NCBI GenBank assembly: GCA_011037195.1
Contig: JAAEAF010003124.1
Location: 1-64,000 of the forward strand
Direction of reading: 5' to 3'
Source: Triatoma infestans
Taxonomy: Eukaryota; Arthropoda; Insecta; Hemiptera; Reduviidae
DNA length: 64,000 nucleotides
Shown: positions 22,680 through 32,999 of the stretch, in pieces
How positions within the stretch are numbered: position 1 is the first letter of the stretch
How the letters are laid out: each line of letters starts with the position of its first letter
The notes under the pieces: model-generated
Databases searched by the model: none
The model's input: only the letters and a program-made list of their open reading frames with translations
Told to the model about the DNA's origin: nothing
Position numbers and translations under genes: made by a program

Positions 22680-22918
22680 CCTATGGCGCAACAGCTCATG
22701 AAGGGCCAAGGCTTGCCAGACGGGATTTGAATGGGGAGGGGTGGTAAGCACGCTGCAGTTCCCACGCCGTTTGGTTCCGGCCTTCGCTACTAACTTTAGC
22801 TTCCCACTTTTCATCATGATGCTGGGTCAACATCGACTTTGCCCTCACGGGAATTGAATCCTGAATTCTCGCACGAAAGGCGAGTACGCTAGCCACTAGA
22901 CCATTGCATGAGGACTAA
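22680..22918 (-). mobile_element. SINE family B, best preserved copy
   Basis: The minus strand starts with CAATGGTCTAGTGGCTAGCG (box A region) and continues to GGATTCAATTCCCG (box B), with CTTTCGT in the anticodon position. A body with GTTGACCCAGCATCATGATG and GAAGCTAAAGTTAGTAGCG follows. The 3' part ends near GAGCTGTTGCGCCATAG. Box A resembles glutamate or aspartate tRNA, but I cannot fix the source. No poly-A is visible. Confidence 0.7.
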
Positions 22919-22919
22919 C

Positions 22920-23265
22920 ATTGAGTGGTATTTTATTTGTTATATTACTAAAAATGAACTTTTTTTTAGTGCATTAAAAAGATAAAAGAGTGTACATTAA
23001 ATAGATATCTTTATTAAAAATTAAAAAATACAATTGGTTTAATAAATATTAGAAGTAAAATAATTAATTTATGATTTCCATTGACATAAAAGTTTACCAG
23101 CATATTTTGGCAGAAATAAGAAAATGTAAAAAAAAAACTGATTTGTAGGTCACATTACTTTTTTTTTAACGGATTTTTCACCATTTTAATTGGCAAATTG
23201 TATTCAATGTTACTGTTTTACGACTTAATTGCTCTCAAAGTTTAGAGAGAAATATGTTAAAAGCT
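22920..23265. other. AT-rich stretch, nothing recognised
   Basis: Homopolymer-rich sequence without open frames or repeat motifs. Confidence 0.5.
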
Positions 23266-23269
23266 TGGT

Positions 23270-23690
23270 AGGGTAATTACCTAGTGGTGAAACCTTTTCT
23301 CTTTGAATTTTAAACACTCTCACTTTAGAAGGTCTCTAGGCAATTTCCATTTCAAGTGACGAAGTGGATTGTCAGCTGTTGCACTAAAGGATTTGGATAA
23401 AGACCTAGTAAGATACGAAACTTGCTGTAACACTCTTTTATAAGATCTTGGGCAAAAGGGCTGCGAAGGTTATTGTGAATGATACGTCTCGAAATGTTTC
23501 CAACTTGCATTTAGGATTTTACGTAGAATTTTTGATTGTAGAGATTGTATACGTTTTGTGTTTGAATGATTAGGTTGACCCCCCCCCCCTTTGCTCCATA
23601 TCTCCATATATATCGGTCGTAAACAGTGCCTTGTAAATTGTCAGTTTGTGGTGCTAATCAAGGTTTGATCTGTGATCAAATAGTCTAAAA
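23270..23690 (-). pseudogene. Jockey-like LINE, C-terminal fragment
   Basis: Minus-strand translation gives LTIYKALFTTDIYG, then NTKRIQSLQSKILRKILNAS, then in a shifted frame RRIIHNNLRSPFAQDLIKE, CYSKFRILLGLYPNPLVQQL and LKWKLPRDL. These are the characteristic end blocks of Jockey-clade reverse transcriptases (...K..IQ.FQSK.LR.I.NAPWYVSN..IH.DL..P.V...I...). A run of nine C residues interrupts the frame. The catalytic part is absent. Confidence 0.8.
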
Positions 23691-23699
23691 AGTAATTTA

Positions 23700-24220
23700 T
23701 AACGTCTGCTTGCTTATATCCTATCGTTTCAGTCAAGTATGTGGGTTCAAGCTTCAGTCAAGTACTATGTCTGCTGGAGGAGAAATAAAAGTTTATCATA
23801 ATCAAATTTAAATGTTTAACTTAAGACCTTCCCAGGAATAACCACAATAATCAATTTTTTGGGCAGCTTGTTTCAAATAAAAGTTGATATACCTCATATA
23901 TATTTACTAAGTTAAGAAAATCTGAACTTTCTTCGAGAGAATTGTAGAATTTTCTAAACTTATTGTTATTTAATGATTAATTTAAAAAAATGCGATCAGT
24001 AAATACGATTAATAGGGGAATATTCCTCTCAATTTAGCTCTAAGCGGGGGAGGTCGTTAATCTAGTTATTGATAAACCATTCTATAAATAGTGAAGGCAG
24101 TGAATAGATGACATTTTTACGATCAATACTGGTCAATATCTTAATTCACAGAATCATGTTATATTAACACTAATTTTTTTTTTTTTTTAATAAAAATCTA
24201 TAAAATATATCACTAGATTA
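23700..24220. other. AT-rich stretch, nothing recognised
   Basis: AAATAAAAGTTGATATACCT near 23877 is weakly like the Helentron-like module. No gene or clear repeat end is seen. Confidence 0.4.
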
Positions 24221-24221
24221 T

Positions 24222-25266
24222 GTTTTTACTTTCTCTTACTCCTAGTAAGAGGAATTATTGTAATCGTATCAAATTTTCGGTATTGAGTTTTCAGCGGAAA
24301 TATCAGTTTTGAGGTCCCCTGGACAAAAATACTGGTTTTTAGCAAATGGTCTGTGTGTGTGTGTGTGTGTGTGTGTGTTGTTGTGTGTGTGGTGTGTGTG
24401 TGTGTGTGTGTTGTGTGTGTGTATGTATGTGAACAGCATAGCTCAAAAAAGAAAAATCGTAGAAAGTTGAAATTTGATATTACGTTTAGGTATCACCATG
24501 GGATCTGGTGCGTTATCTGTCAAATTCCTCACCGGAAGTACCACTTTACTAGTTTTTTTTTTTACGTTTTGTTTTCGATTTTCCTCAAAAATGGCTCCGA
24601 CGATTTTCTTTAAACTTACTATATCAACTACACATACAAACAGCTACAACTTTTATTTGAAACATTTCTTCGGGAAAATTCATTTAAGGGTACTTCTATG
24701 GGAAGGGTGGGGTTAGGTTTTCATCTTAACTGCTATTTCAGTTTATTAGACAATTTTGTCATCTAAATAGTGTTAATTAGAATTAAATATGTTGTTGAAA
24801 TTCCGAGTTTAAACAAGATTCTAAAGATTCACTTTACCACTCTATTAAATGATTTTTTCACATTTTCGCAATTTTCTCAAAAATAGCTCAAACCATTTCT
24901 TTGAAACTTCCTATATAAACTAAACATACAAAGATCTACAACTTTATTTAAAACATTTCTCTGGGAAAATTCATTTAAGGGCACTTTTGGAGGAGGGGTG
25001 GGGTTTTGTTTTTCTCTAAGTGCTATTCATAGTTGATATACAATTCTATCATCCAAACTAAATTAATTAGAAATAAATAGATGACCAAAATTCTGAGTTT
25101 CAAGAAAATTAGTAAACCCCCGAAGTACGCTTATACTGAACAGTTTTTTTTCAGTTTTCGACGAATTTCTATAATTTTGATATATAAACTATAAAATTTG
25201 TCAATTATAATTTTGAGAACTGGAGTAAGAAAAAGTTGTGTGAGTGTTTCACACCAGATTTTGTTT
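24222..25266 (+). mobile_element. Helentron-like non-autonomous element with long (GT)n tract
   Basis: The copy runs from TTTTTACTTTCTCTTACTCC, followed by TAGTAAGAGG, to AACTGGAGTAAGAAAAAGTT, the hairpin GTGTGAGTGTTTCACAC and CAGATTTTG. An impure (TG)n tract at about 24351-24425 occupies the family's microsatellite position. The frame starting MCVCVCVC at 24353 is a translation of that tract. Internal modules are complete. Confidence 0.85.
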
Positions 25267-25429
25267 AACTTATGTCCATATTTCTTTGGAACGTGAATTT
25301 ATATGTGTAAGAGTCACTACATAGATGATCTTATTAAAATGAGGGGATTTGAGGGAATAAAGAATCAAATCAACAAATTTAATTCGGAACTAATAATATT
25401 CTGAAGGGGATTTAATAATATTCGGAACT

Positions 25430-25780
25430 ACATTTTAGAGGAAAACTTAACGTCTGCCCCTAAAATGAATTATCCTGGAAAAATGTTTAAAATAAAAGTT
25501 GTAGCTTTTTATATGTGTAGTTGATATTCAAGTTTAATGTCAATCGTTGGAATCGTTTTCCAAAAAATCGTGAATAGCTATCCATTCATTAAAGGGGACT
25601 TCCGGTTAATCGATTTTAACCAAAATCTTATTATCGGGTCCCCAGTTAGGAATTAAAGGAATATTAAGTTCGAACATTCTGCGATTTTCCGTTTTTTTTT
25701 TAGTTATGATTATGGTTACATATGCATGCATGTGGAAAGCGGTTTTTTGGATTTTTTATTGAGTCTCTAGGGTCACCCGA
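25430..25780 (-). mobile_element. Helentron-like element, degraded
   Basis: ATAAAAGTTGTAGCTTTTTA, GGACTTCCGGTTAATCG, TTCTGCGATTTTCCG and a final TCTCTAGGGTCACC keep the order expected for a minus-strand copy, but both termini are gone. Confidence 0.5.
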
Positions 25781-25783
25781 CTA

Positions 25784-26815
25784 TCAGTCAAAATGCACGC
25801 CATTCCGCCTGTAATTTTTTGGGATAGAAATATATCCAGCGCCATAGCAATATCTTATGCAATATAAATAATTCTTCTGCTTGATTGTTAGAACAGTCAG
25901 GAGCCAATTTATATTGTTTGGTAAGGATTGTTGACCATCTTTATTGAAGAAGACTAATGAGCATCCTACATCAAAGACGGATTTTGAAACGGTACATAAG
26001 ACTAATGCGCATCCCACAACAGTACAATCTTTGAACCATCTATAAAGGCGCAGTAATCATAGCTGATATTTTCTTGTCTATCAACTATTAAAGGGAGTAT
26101 AGCAGGATGTAGCCAGTGATTCGAATCCAGAGGTTTGTCATAAGTACAAGGTTGATATTCAGTCAGACTATACTGAGGATTCCCTTTGAAAAACCGGGAT
26201 GTTAGTTCCTTAATTTTTATATTAATTAGCATAATATTTCCAGTAATACAGGCCGCCTCATATGAGAGGGTCCTGAAGCCTCGAATAACCACTCTTACTA
26301 CCAACAGCCTATGTGCACGAATAATTTTCTTCCTTTGTCCGGAGTTTGATATTGCTCTTTTCCAAACAGGACAAGCATAGCTTAATGATGGCAAAACTGC
26401 ATTATCATGTATAACTCTTAGAGCTTCACATTAAATCCCCATGAAACATTGGTTTATTCTAGACAGTACGTTAGTCGGTTGCAATGCTCGTGTTGATACA
26501 TATTACAGATCTGGCGTCCATTTATAGAATTTGTCGAAAATAACTCCTAAAAAAACATTTTTATACAGCAATGCAATCTGATGACCGTTTAAAAAGATTT
26601 GTGGGTAATGAGATCTTTTTTTTCTGGTTATATGTAAGATTTTTACTTTTAAAGACGTTAAAATTAATTTTTGAATCCTGAGACTATTTAAAAATGTTTA
26701 AAAGACTTAAAGTAGCCATGGATTCCAGATCATAGACATCTTTGTCAGCCACCATAATCGTCAGGAGGTCGCCAGCAAAAGCTACTACTTCAGTTAATGC
26801 AAGATATGATATATT
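25784..26815 (-). pseudogene. I/R1-like LINE: reverse transcriptase C-part and start of RNase H
   Basis: Reading the minus strand across several frames gives LTEVVAFAGDLLTIMVADKD at the catalytic position, where YADD has become FAGD, then SQDSKINFNVFKSKNL, YVSTRALQPTNVLSRI, LPSLSYACPVWKRAIS, RVVIRGFRTLSYEAACI, and finally the RNase H start AFIDGSKI followed by GCALVL. This is the domain order of I, R1 and related non-LTR elements. The lost aspartate, internal stops and shifts make it dead. The 5' end is truncated near a GT tract at 26836. Confidence 0.8.
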
Positions 26816-26829
26816 TAAAACAGTGTTAT

Positions 26830-27740
26830 ACATCATGTGTGTGTGTGTGTGGGGGGGGAAAGGTGTTCAAGCACAATATGTGCAGATATATTTCCATGAT
26901 TGTTCCATTAATTAATTTTCTACTTAATTGAATTAATTTTCCACCTAAATGAACATGTATTTGTCATGTAATTCTTGAAATTAGTTCCTATAATGTTAAA
27001 ATAATAATAATATTATTATTACAGACAACAATGTTCTTCATTTGCATTCGAATTGTTTATTAAATATAATCAAACGATCCATAATTATATTGTAAATAGG
27101 TGAAACATGAAAATATACAATAACGGTATACGATCAATTACCAAAATAAAATAATGAGAAGAAAGTTTCATAAGTTTCTATTATTAACATTTTAATTAAA
27201 TTAAAACTGCAGAATGACTGTTAAAGATGATTGAAACTCCTTAGCTAAAGATATAAATTATAATCCCACCTAATGCCAGAGTTCTTAACCATTATAGTTA
27301 TTTTGGAACGAATCGAGTATCAAAAAATATAAAGGAAAAAATAAATTGATCAATACCCTTAAATATATAATATGCATCCCCCACCCCACCCCAAATAATA
27401 ATCAACAGAAACATATAATCCAATCGGTAATTATAAAGTATCATGGGGTCAAATATGGCTGACACTCCCTCTAATAATGCTATTACTTAATTCCACATTT
27501 TATTTTCGTTGTTTACGTCTACATAATATCGTTAATTTATTAATTTATGAATTTCATCATAATTTCATCGGTATTTGAGGACAATAACATTCCATTTACT
27601 TATATATCACAGTCTGCCAAACCAATTAGCAAGTGTTAATGATTAAAGTTTATTTACATTAAGGATAGTATTTCTTCTGTTTAATTGCTGCGTTATGTTC
27701 TGTAATCAACGTCGTTTTTTTGTATGTATTATTATTATTA
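26830..27740. other. AT-rich stretch with (GT)n tract
   Basis: A GTGTGTGTGTGT tract and G-run lie at 26836-26859. The remainder is AT-rich without a recognised gene or repeat. Confidence 0.5.
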
Positions 27741-27744
27741 ACAA

Positions 27745-28035
27745 CCACGGGTGGGCTATCCCCCGCCACCGCAGCCAACAGAGGCTTATTGTGCCATACC
27801 CAGTAGTTTCTAGTAGATAAACCCCCCCTTCCTAAGCAGTTTCAGGGCTTTCACTACCAGATCATTTTGCGCTACTATCTCCTCAGGCAACAACAACGTA
27901 CCAAAGGTTTCGTAGCGCAATCTATTATTGCAACGCAATCAAAGAGCAGGTGGGGGGGCCGTTTCCTCCTCCTCCTGACATAATCTGCACAGGGGTTCCG
28001 CGCTTATTAGCTCTACCTTAAGCAGATGCTTCCTG
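27745..28035 (-). pseudogene. I/R1-like LINE 3' end
   Basis: The minus-strand frame reads KFRKHLLKVELISAEPLCRL and CRLCQEEEETA, the CxxC part of the motif after RNase H, then LRCNNRLRYETFGTLLLPEE after a shift. The nucleotide sequence through GGCTTATTGTGCCA is shared with 43140-43430, so both are the same family. The upstream junction with Penelope-type sequence falls near 28040. Confidence 0.7.
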
Positions 28036-28039
28036 AACT

Positions 28040-28200
28040 TGCAGAGCTGGAAAGCATCAGAGATATTTTCCTTGATAGCCTGCTTCTTTTTGTGGTCATC
28101 GAGCGGTTTCGTGCGTTCGCCCATCATCAGGATGCTTTTTGCCGAACAGTGTGATAACATAGATTTGCACAGAGCAAATTTAGTTTACACTGGTCTTCAA
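28040..28200 (-). repeat. Penelope-type terminus, family B, single arm
   Basis: The segment from GCATCAGAGATATTTTCC to GATAACATAGATTTGCACAG, with AGAGCAAATT after it, is homologous to each arm of the palindrome at 47217-47480. It includes a hammerhead-like core. It directly abuts a LINE 3' end, and an open frame here runs across both without meaning. Confidence 0.6.
28094..28135 (-). ncRNA. Hammerhead-ribozyme-like core, family B
   Basis: On the minus strand the order is GCATC, CTGATGA (exact consensus, 28124-28130), TGGGCGAACGCAC as helix II with a GGGCG/CGC-type stem, GAAA at 28107-28110, CCGCTC, then GATGACC. CATC and GATG form a 4-bp helix I. The expected cleavage triplet GTC appears as CTC, a likely inactivating change compared with the 47.2-kb copies. 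Confidence 0.55.
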
Positions 28201-28715
28201 ATGTTTTTGTTAGGGCCTAACTAGGTTACGAGAGTATGGGACCTGAGGGGGGAAAAAACACATGTTTCGGTCTTTAAAGAGGGCCCTTTAAAATACTGTA
28301 CCCTTTACAAATGGAAACATCCAACACGTAGCGCTAATCTATGTTTTTTACTTTATAATTAATTATCCATACTATCTTACTATTGTATCTATTTATTTAT
28401 AACAGCACGAAATAACACTATCAGCCGTGGGCTACTGTGAAACATGGTTCTGAATAGTTGTTCACTTGCGAATTTTGTCTGTTCGTTTATAAGGTTTTGT
28501 GTCTTGTGTTTATATATTTCAAGTTGTTCGGTACGTCTAGTCGTCATCCTTTTTTGCCAGGGTGTATTAATTTTATCGTGGTAAAGATGACAACGCTAGT
28601 GGCGCGCTTCCCCACAACATTAGGCCATAGGTCATGACTGAATGGAACAGCGCATAGTGCGCCATCTTTAGTCCTTCAATCGTCAGTACATAGTCAGTCG
28701 TCTCATACATAATAT
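28200..28715. other. Unassigned stretch
   Basis: No coding frame, tRNA-like box or known repeat is recognised. A more GC-rich part (28570-28690) contains TAGTGGCGCGCTTCCCCAC. Confidence 0.45.
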
Positions 28716-28719
28716 TATA

Positions 28720-29280
28720 TGTGCATATTATAATATGCAAGGTTAGAAAGGATACAAGTTGTCGCGAATTATTTCCGCGATCAGGCTTTCTAACACTACC
28801 CAGCTGCTATATCCTTAAATGTGCCGCAATTGTTATAGAAAATCCAAATAAGTTTAGGCGTGGAGGGGAACTATATACAAGGCAAAACAACTTATTGGAG
28901 GCGTGTGCACTTCGAACTTCAAAAGTTGGGAAAAAGCCCACTATATATGGCAGCTAAAATCTATAATTGTTTGCCTGAGTCTTTGCTTCAGGTGGGCTTA
29001 TCCAGAAACAAATTTAAACATGAAATCAAAAAATATTTGCAACATAAAAATTATTACTTCATAAACGAGTACCACTGTAAATGAGAGAATCATTTTTTTG
29101 GCAGTTTTGTGTGGCTGTACGAATAGAGTATATCTATCTATATAGGCTGACACTGCATACATCTAATTTCCATCCATATACAATAATTCCATTATTACCA
29201 TCAATTTTAACATTGCAGAACACTCAATTTTTTTAATAAATAGATTTAAGTTTTACAAAAAAAAAAGAAGAATAATAGAG
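28720..29280 (+). pseudogene. LINE C-terminal fragment with 3' UTR and poly-A
   Basis: The first frame gives NLLEACALRTSKVGKKPTIY and the next AAKIYNCLPESLLQVGLSRN then KFKHEIKKYLQ, the terminal block of many LINE reverse transcriptase proteins (YNxLP...N.FK...K.YL). The two frames overlap near 28945, showing a one-base frameshift. After the stop comes a ~180-bp 3' UTR with AATAAA near 29236 and an A-run at 29258. The clade cannot be fixed from so little protein. Confidence 0.65.
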
Positions 29281-29349
29281 AAAATAAAAAAAACGGTTAG
29301 GCAAAAAAAGAAAATCGCATTTGCGATAAACTGATTTTCTTGAAACTCG

Positions 29350-29680
29350 TTAAATTTTGGCAACACACATTCTTGTTAATATTTATAAACAATGGAATCA
29401 TTATAATATCTATGATTTTTATCCGTCAGGGCATACTTCATTTCTTTGGTTCCGATCAGTTTCGGAATTTTCATCCATCGTCAGAGTAAGATTTGCAATC
29501 AATTCATGTAGAGAGATGACTTTAACTATATGTTTATATTACAAACGACACTGGTTGAATCTGAATGAGTGTCGTTTGTGATATAAACGATGTAGTCATC
29601 TCTCTGCATGAATAGACTGCAAAACTTAACTCTGACAATGGATGAAAATCCAAAACCAATCAGAACTATAATGGATCTGA
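29350..29680. repeat. Palindrome with hammerhead-like arms (family C)
   Basis: The left arm has TTTCGGAATTTTCATCCATC and TAGAGAGATGACTTTAACTA; the right arm has TAGTCATCTCTCTGCATGAA and CTGACAATGGATGAAAATCC. At the core, ACAAACGACACT and AGTGTCGTTTGT are perfect complements around a ~15-bp loop near 29,560. Left-arm CTGACGA and GAAA are intact. In the right arm CTGACAA and CAAA show decay. Confidence 0.75.
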
Positions 29681-29890
29681 GAAGAAGAGAGAGAGAGAAA
29701 ATGAATTTGGGAATGAAAAATGAACTAGATGATAATATCCTATACACACAAACTGCAAAGACTTTAAAGTAACGTAGAAGTTACGTAGCGAGAGAAATAT
29801 AAAGAGACAGACTGGCTGAGTAATAAGAAGTTAGAGTAGACAGGTTGCTGACAGGATGTACTATTGTAAAACTGTCCTGAACTGTTGTTG
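29680..29890. repeat. Dispersed repeat shared with 1845-2060
   Basis: CACACAAACTGCAAAGAC, GTAGCGAGAGAAATA, GACAGACTGGCTGAGTAATA and TTGTAAAACTGTCCTGAACT align with the segment at 1845-2060. It may belong to the LTR-type element whose pol tail follows at 30036. Confidence 0.4.
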
Positions 29891-30035
29891 TTTGGTAAAA
29901 AACAGGAAATAAAATAAAATTTAAAATGAAAATTAAAGTGAAATATTACGTGGACTGTATGTGTTGAGTAAAGAGTAAAGAGTGAGCCAATGGGCTCATA
30001 TAACATGAACAAAATGAATATAAAATAAATGCAAA

Positions 30036-30500
30036 ATGAGTAGCAAAAATATTTATTATATTCAACAACCCAAAAGGAGTGGCGCTTACCTTAACCGCGG
30101 ACAGCTTAAAGTTAGTGTGGATCGACTGAAGTCCTTCATCCCATATAGGGAATTCAAGGAAACAGGAGAAAGGAAAGGAAACAAAAAAGAACCATATGCC
30201 TGTAATTCGAGCGTCGTTGTCCACACAGTATGGCTGATGAAAATAGATGAAGTACTGTTTCGAAGCTGTAAGGCCGGAGAAGCAACCGGAAGTAGACCAT
30301 GTGCTTGTACAATCAACTTTAGCAGGCCGGAAGAATCCGGAGACACTCACTCGACAAGAAATCAACTTATTAACACTAACCCCGAGGAAAACCAGAAGTG
30401 GCAACACATGGGTTTTCACGGAAGGAGAGCGCAGTGGTCTAAATTGCATAGGCAAATTACATTCGCACATATACGTTGCACCTATATTACTTGTCTGAGC
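30036..30500 (+). pseudogene. Probable LTR retrotransposon pol C-terminal tail
   Basis: One frame reads NRGQLKVSVDRLKSFIPYRE, resembling the V.V.RLKPF block at the end of Ty3/gypsy-type integrases. A second frame, starting at 30247, reads EVDHVLVQSTLAGRKNPETL then NLLTLTPRKTRSGN. Arg-rich stretches and a TRSG-type ending are common in such tails. The frames are offset by a frameshift. No integrase catalytic motif is present and LTRs are not demonstrated, so the assignment is tentative. A longer frame on the other strand (29946-30533) has no family signature. Confidence 0.35.
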
Positions 30501-30940
30501 TTTATTCAGTGACTGACCTAGAGGGGGCAACAAAGGGACTACCCCCTCTCTACAATTGGGACACAGTCTATAGATTTATAAATTATTATATTTTAACGGC
30601 GGCAAATTCAAATACGGATAAATATCGAACAGTTGTGCTATCGCTCTATTTATATGAATCGAACTCTACCACCCTAGTCTGGCCTAGGTGGGGGTGTAAC
30701 TCACGTTTTATTCATTTAATGTCTGCTTCTTCGTTCTTCGGATTCTATGACTTTGTTATAGAATCTCATAGAGCAGAGAGAGAGAAACACAAAATTGACA
30801 TCTCACTCGCCACTTAGGCCAGACTAGATTGGGAGATCGGATTAGGTGGGGTGTAACTCACGTTTTATTCATTTAATGTCTGCTTCTTCCCGCTTCGGAT
30901 CATATGAATCTTTAATGATTCAGATCCCATTTACAACATG
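30500..30940 (+). repeat. Tandem direct repeat, possibly in an LTR
   Basis: GTGTAACTCACGTTTTATTC and the following ATTTAATGTCTGCTTCTTC occur at about 30693 and again at about 30850, some 157 bp apart, with related flanks (CCTAGTCTGGCC, then GGCCAGACTAG). The position downstream of a pol-like tail would suit an LTR, but I cannot delimit one. Confidence 0.5.
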
Positions 30941-31059
30941 AAGCATGCTATATATCGAGTCAAATTACAGATATTATCCAACATTGCAGACCCAACCACT
31001 TATTCATCTTATAATGAATTGAAACGATACGTTCTTATAGGTAAGCCTACATCGTCCCA

Positions 31060-31412
31060 CGAGCAGAACTTTCTCAAATGAATTTTCCAAAAAACGTTTT
31101 CAGATAAAGATGGAGCTCTTTTTAAGATTAGTTAATATACTAAGTTTAATGAAAATCCCACACAACCAAAAGGAAAAATCTATTCAGGGTACTTAAAATA
31201 CATTTTTTTTACTTTTTTCAGTAAAGTGACGATTTTGATCAATGACATCAATTCTGGAATTTTTATTTTTAAGACATACAAACACATAATACAAATAGAT
31301 CAATTACTAAAAATCAATTTTCCATAATCAAGAGACCTCAAAATATGTGTTTCTGGTGAAAAACTCAATTTAACTCGATCACAATATATTTTCCCCTTAC
31401 AGTAAGAGAAAG
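31060..31412 (-). mobile_element. Helentron-like element, degraded
   Basis: GATAAAGATGGAGCTCTTTT, AAGTTTAATGAAAATC, AGAGACCTCAAAATATGTGT and a terminal CAGTAAGAGAAAGT keep the minus-strand order. The 5' sub-terminal repeat is still visible; the 3' half is lost. Confidence 0.55.
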
Positions 31413-31414
31413 TG

Positions 31415-31935
31415 GCAAGTTTAGTTATCAGTTTCCCTTTATTTTTTTATTTTATTTTTTATTTTTGACGAAGTGCAAGTTTTCTTAGTTGAAATGAAAG
31501 TGTAAAATGTACAATTTGTCAACGTCAACAGCAGAGCGCTGTCACCCATTACGATTCCAATTTTTTGAAACCTTTCCCATTTGGATCAACTAAACGAAAT
31601 ATTCAATATCATGTTTCCCTTTTCTACATTTTATTTAATAATATATTAAACTAATAAAATCTGCTGTAAAATATTCACACAACATTTGTCTTTATTGACA
31701 AATCACACAGTTTTATTTAAAGGTGGAAATTTATTGCTAAATACTTAGTTACCTTAACTGTTAAAAGTAGTGAAACCAAAACAGTTCAGGAAATGTCAGT
31801 GAAGAAGTTGAGTACATTCCCCCAGTAACTATTTTTACCATAAATTAGTCCGGAAAAGTATTAAATACAATTTGTAGATTTTATGGTAAATAGTTGGAAT
31901 TAAAGGTAAAGGTAATTTTTTATTTTTTTATTTAA
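31415..31935. other. AT-rich stretch, nothing recognised
   Basis: It contains T- and A-runs and no frame, box or repeat that I can name. Confidence 0.5.
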
Positions 31936-31936
31936 A

Positions 31937-32910
31937 AATTTTTACTTTCTCTTACTCCTTAGTAAGAGGAAGTATTGTAATCGTGTCAAATTTTCGATAT
32001 CGAGTTTTCACCGGACATATACGTTTTGAGGTCCCCTGGGTCCAATAAAGTAGTTTTTAGCAAATGGTCTGTCTGTGTGGGTGTGTGTATGTGAACATCA
32101 TAGCTGAAAAACGAAAAACTGTAGAAAGTTGAAACTTGATATTCCGTTTAGGTATCACCATGGCATCTGACAGTGGGTCATCTGTCAAAATTCCTCAACC
32201 GGAAGTACCATTTACTGTTTTTTTTTTTTTTTTACTTTTTTGCGTTTTCCTCAATAATGGGTCCGACGGTTTTCTTCAAACTTGATATATCTACTACACA
32301 TACAAAGAGCTACAACTTTTATTTGAAATGTTTCTCTGGGAAAATTCATTTAAGGACAGTTACAAGGGAGGGTGGCGTTATGTTTTCATCTAAAGTGCTA
32401 TTTCAGTTTATTAAACAATTCTATAATCTAAATAATGTTAATTAGAATCGAATATGTTGTTGAAAATCGGATAACCGGAAGTGAGTTTACATTACCACTT
32501 TACTAAATGTTTTTTTTTTCACTTTTTTGCGATTTCCTCAAAAATGTCTCCCACGATTTTCTTGAAACTTCCTACATAAACTACACATACACAGATCTAC
32601 AACTTTTATTTAAAAAGTTTATCTGGGAAAAAGGCATTTGTAGAGGAGGTTATGTTTTTCTTTAAAATGCTTTCACTATGATTATATAATTCTATCATCC
32701 AAAGAAAATTAATTAGAAATAAATAGATGGCCAAAATTCCGAGTTTCAAGAAAATTAGTAAACTGGAAGTGCGCTTTTACTGGAAAGTTTTTTCAGTTTT
32801 CGTGTCGAATTTCATTAAATTTGCTACGCAAACTATAATATTTGTCAATTATAATTTTGAGAAATGGAGTGAGAGAAAGTTGTGTGAGCATTTCACACCA
32901 GATTTTTACA
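31937..32910 (+). mobile_element. Helentron-like non-autonomous element, near full length
   Basis: It starts TTTTTACTTTCTCTTACTCC and ends with AATGGAGTGAGAGAAAGTTG, the hairpin-like TGTGAGCATTTCACA and CCAGATTTTT. The GT tract is short. Internal modules are complete apart from small deletions such as the loss of the G-rich block near 32640. Confidence 0.85.
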
Positions 32911-32999
32911 CCTCCACAGTAACCATGCAATATATAAAAAAGATAAATAATGAAAATGAAGTATGAATGTTGGTTAGCGCGCACACCCTGGCTTGAAGT

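Noticed and set aside
24353..24613. Frames beginning MCVCVCVC here and at other GT tracts
   Set aside because: They are translations of (GT)n microsatellites inside Helentron-like copies.
29946..30533. 195-residue minus-strand open frame
   Set aside because: It lies opposite the pol-like tail, has no family signature, and its composition follows from the other strand.
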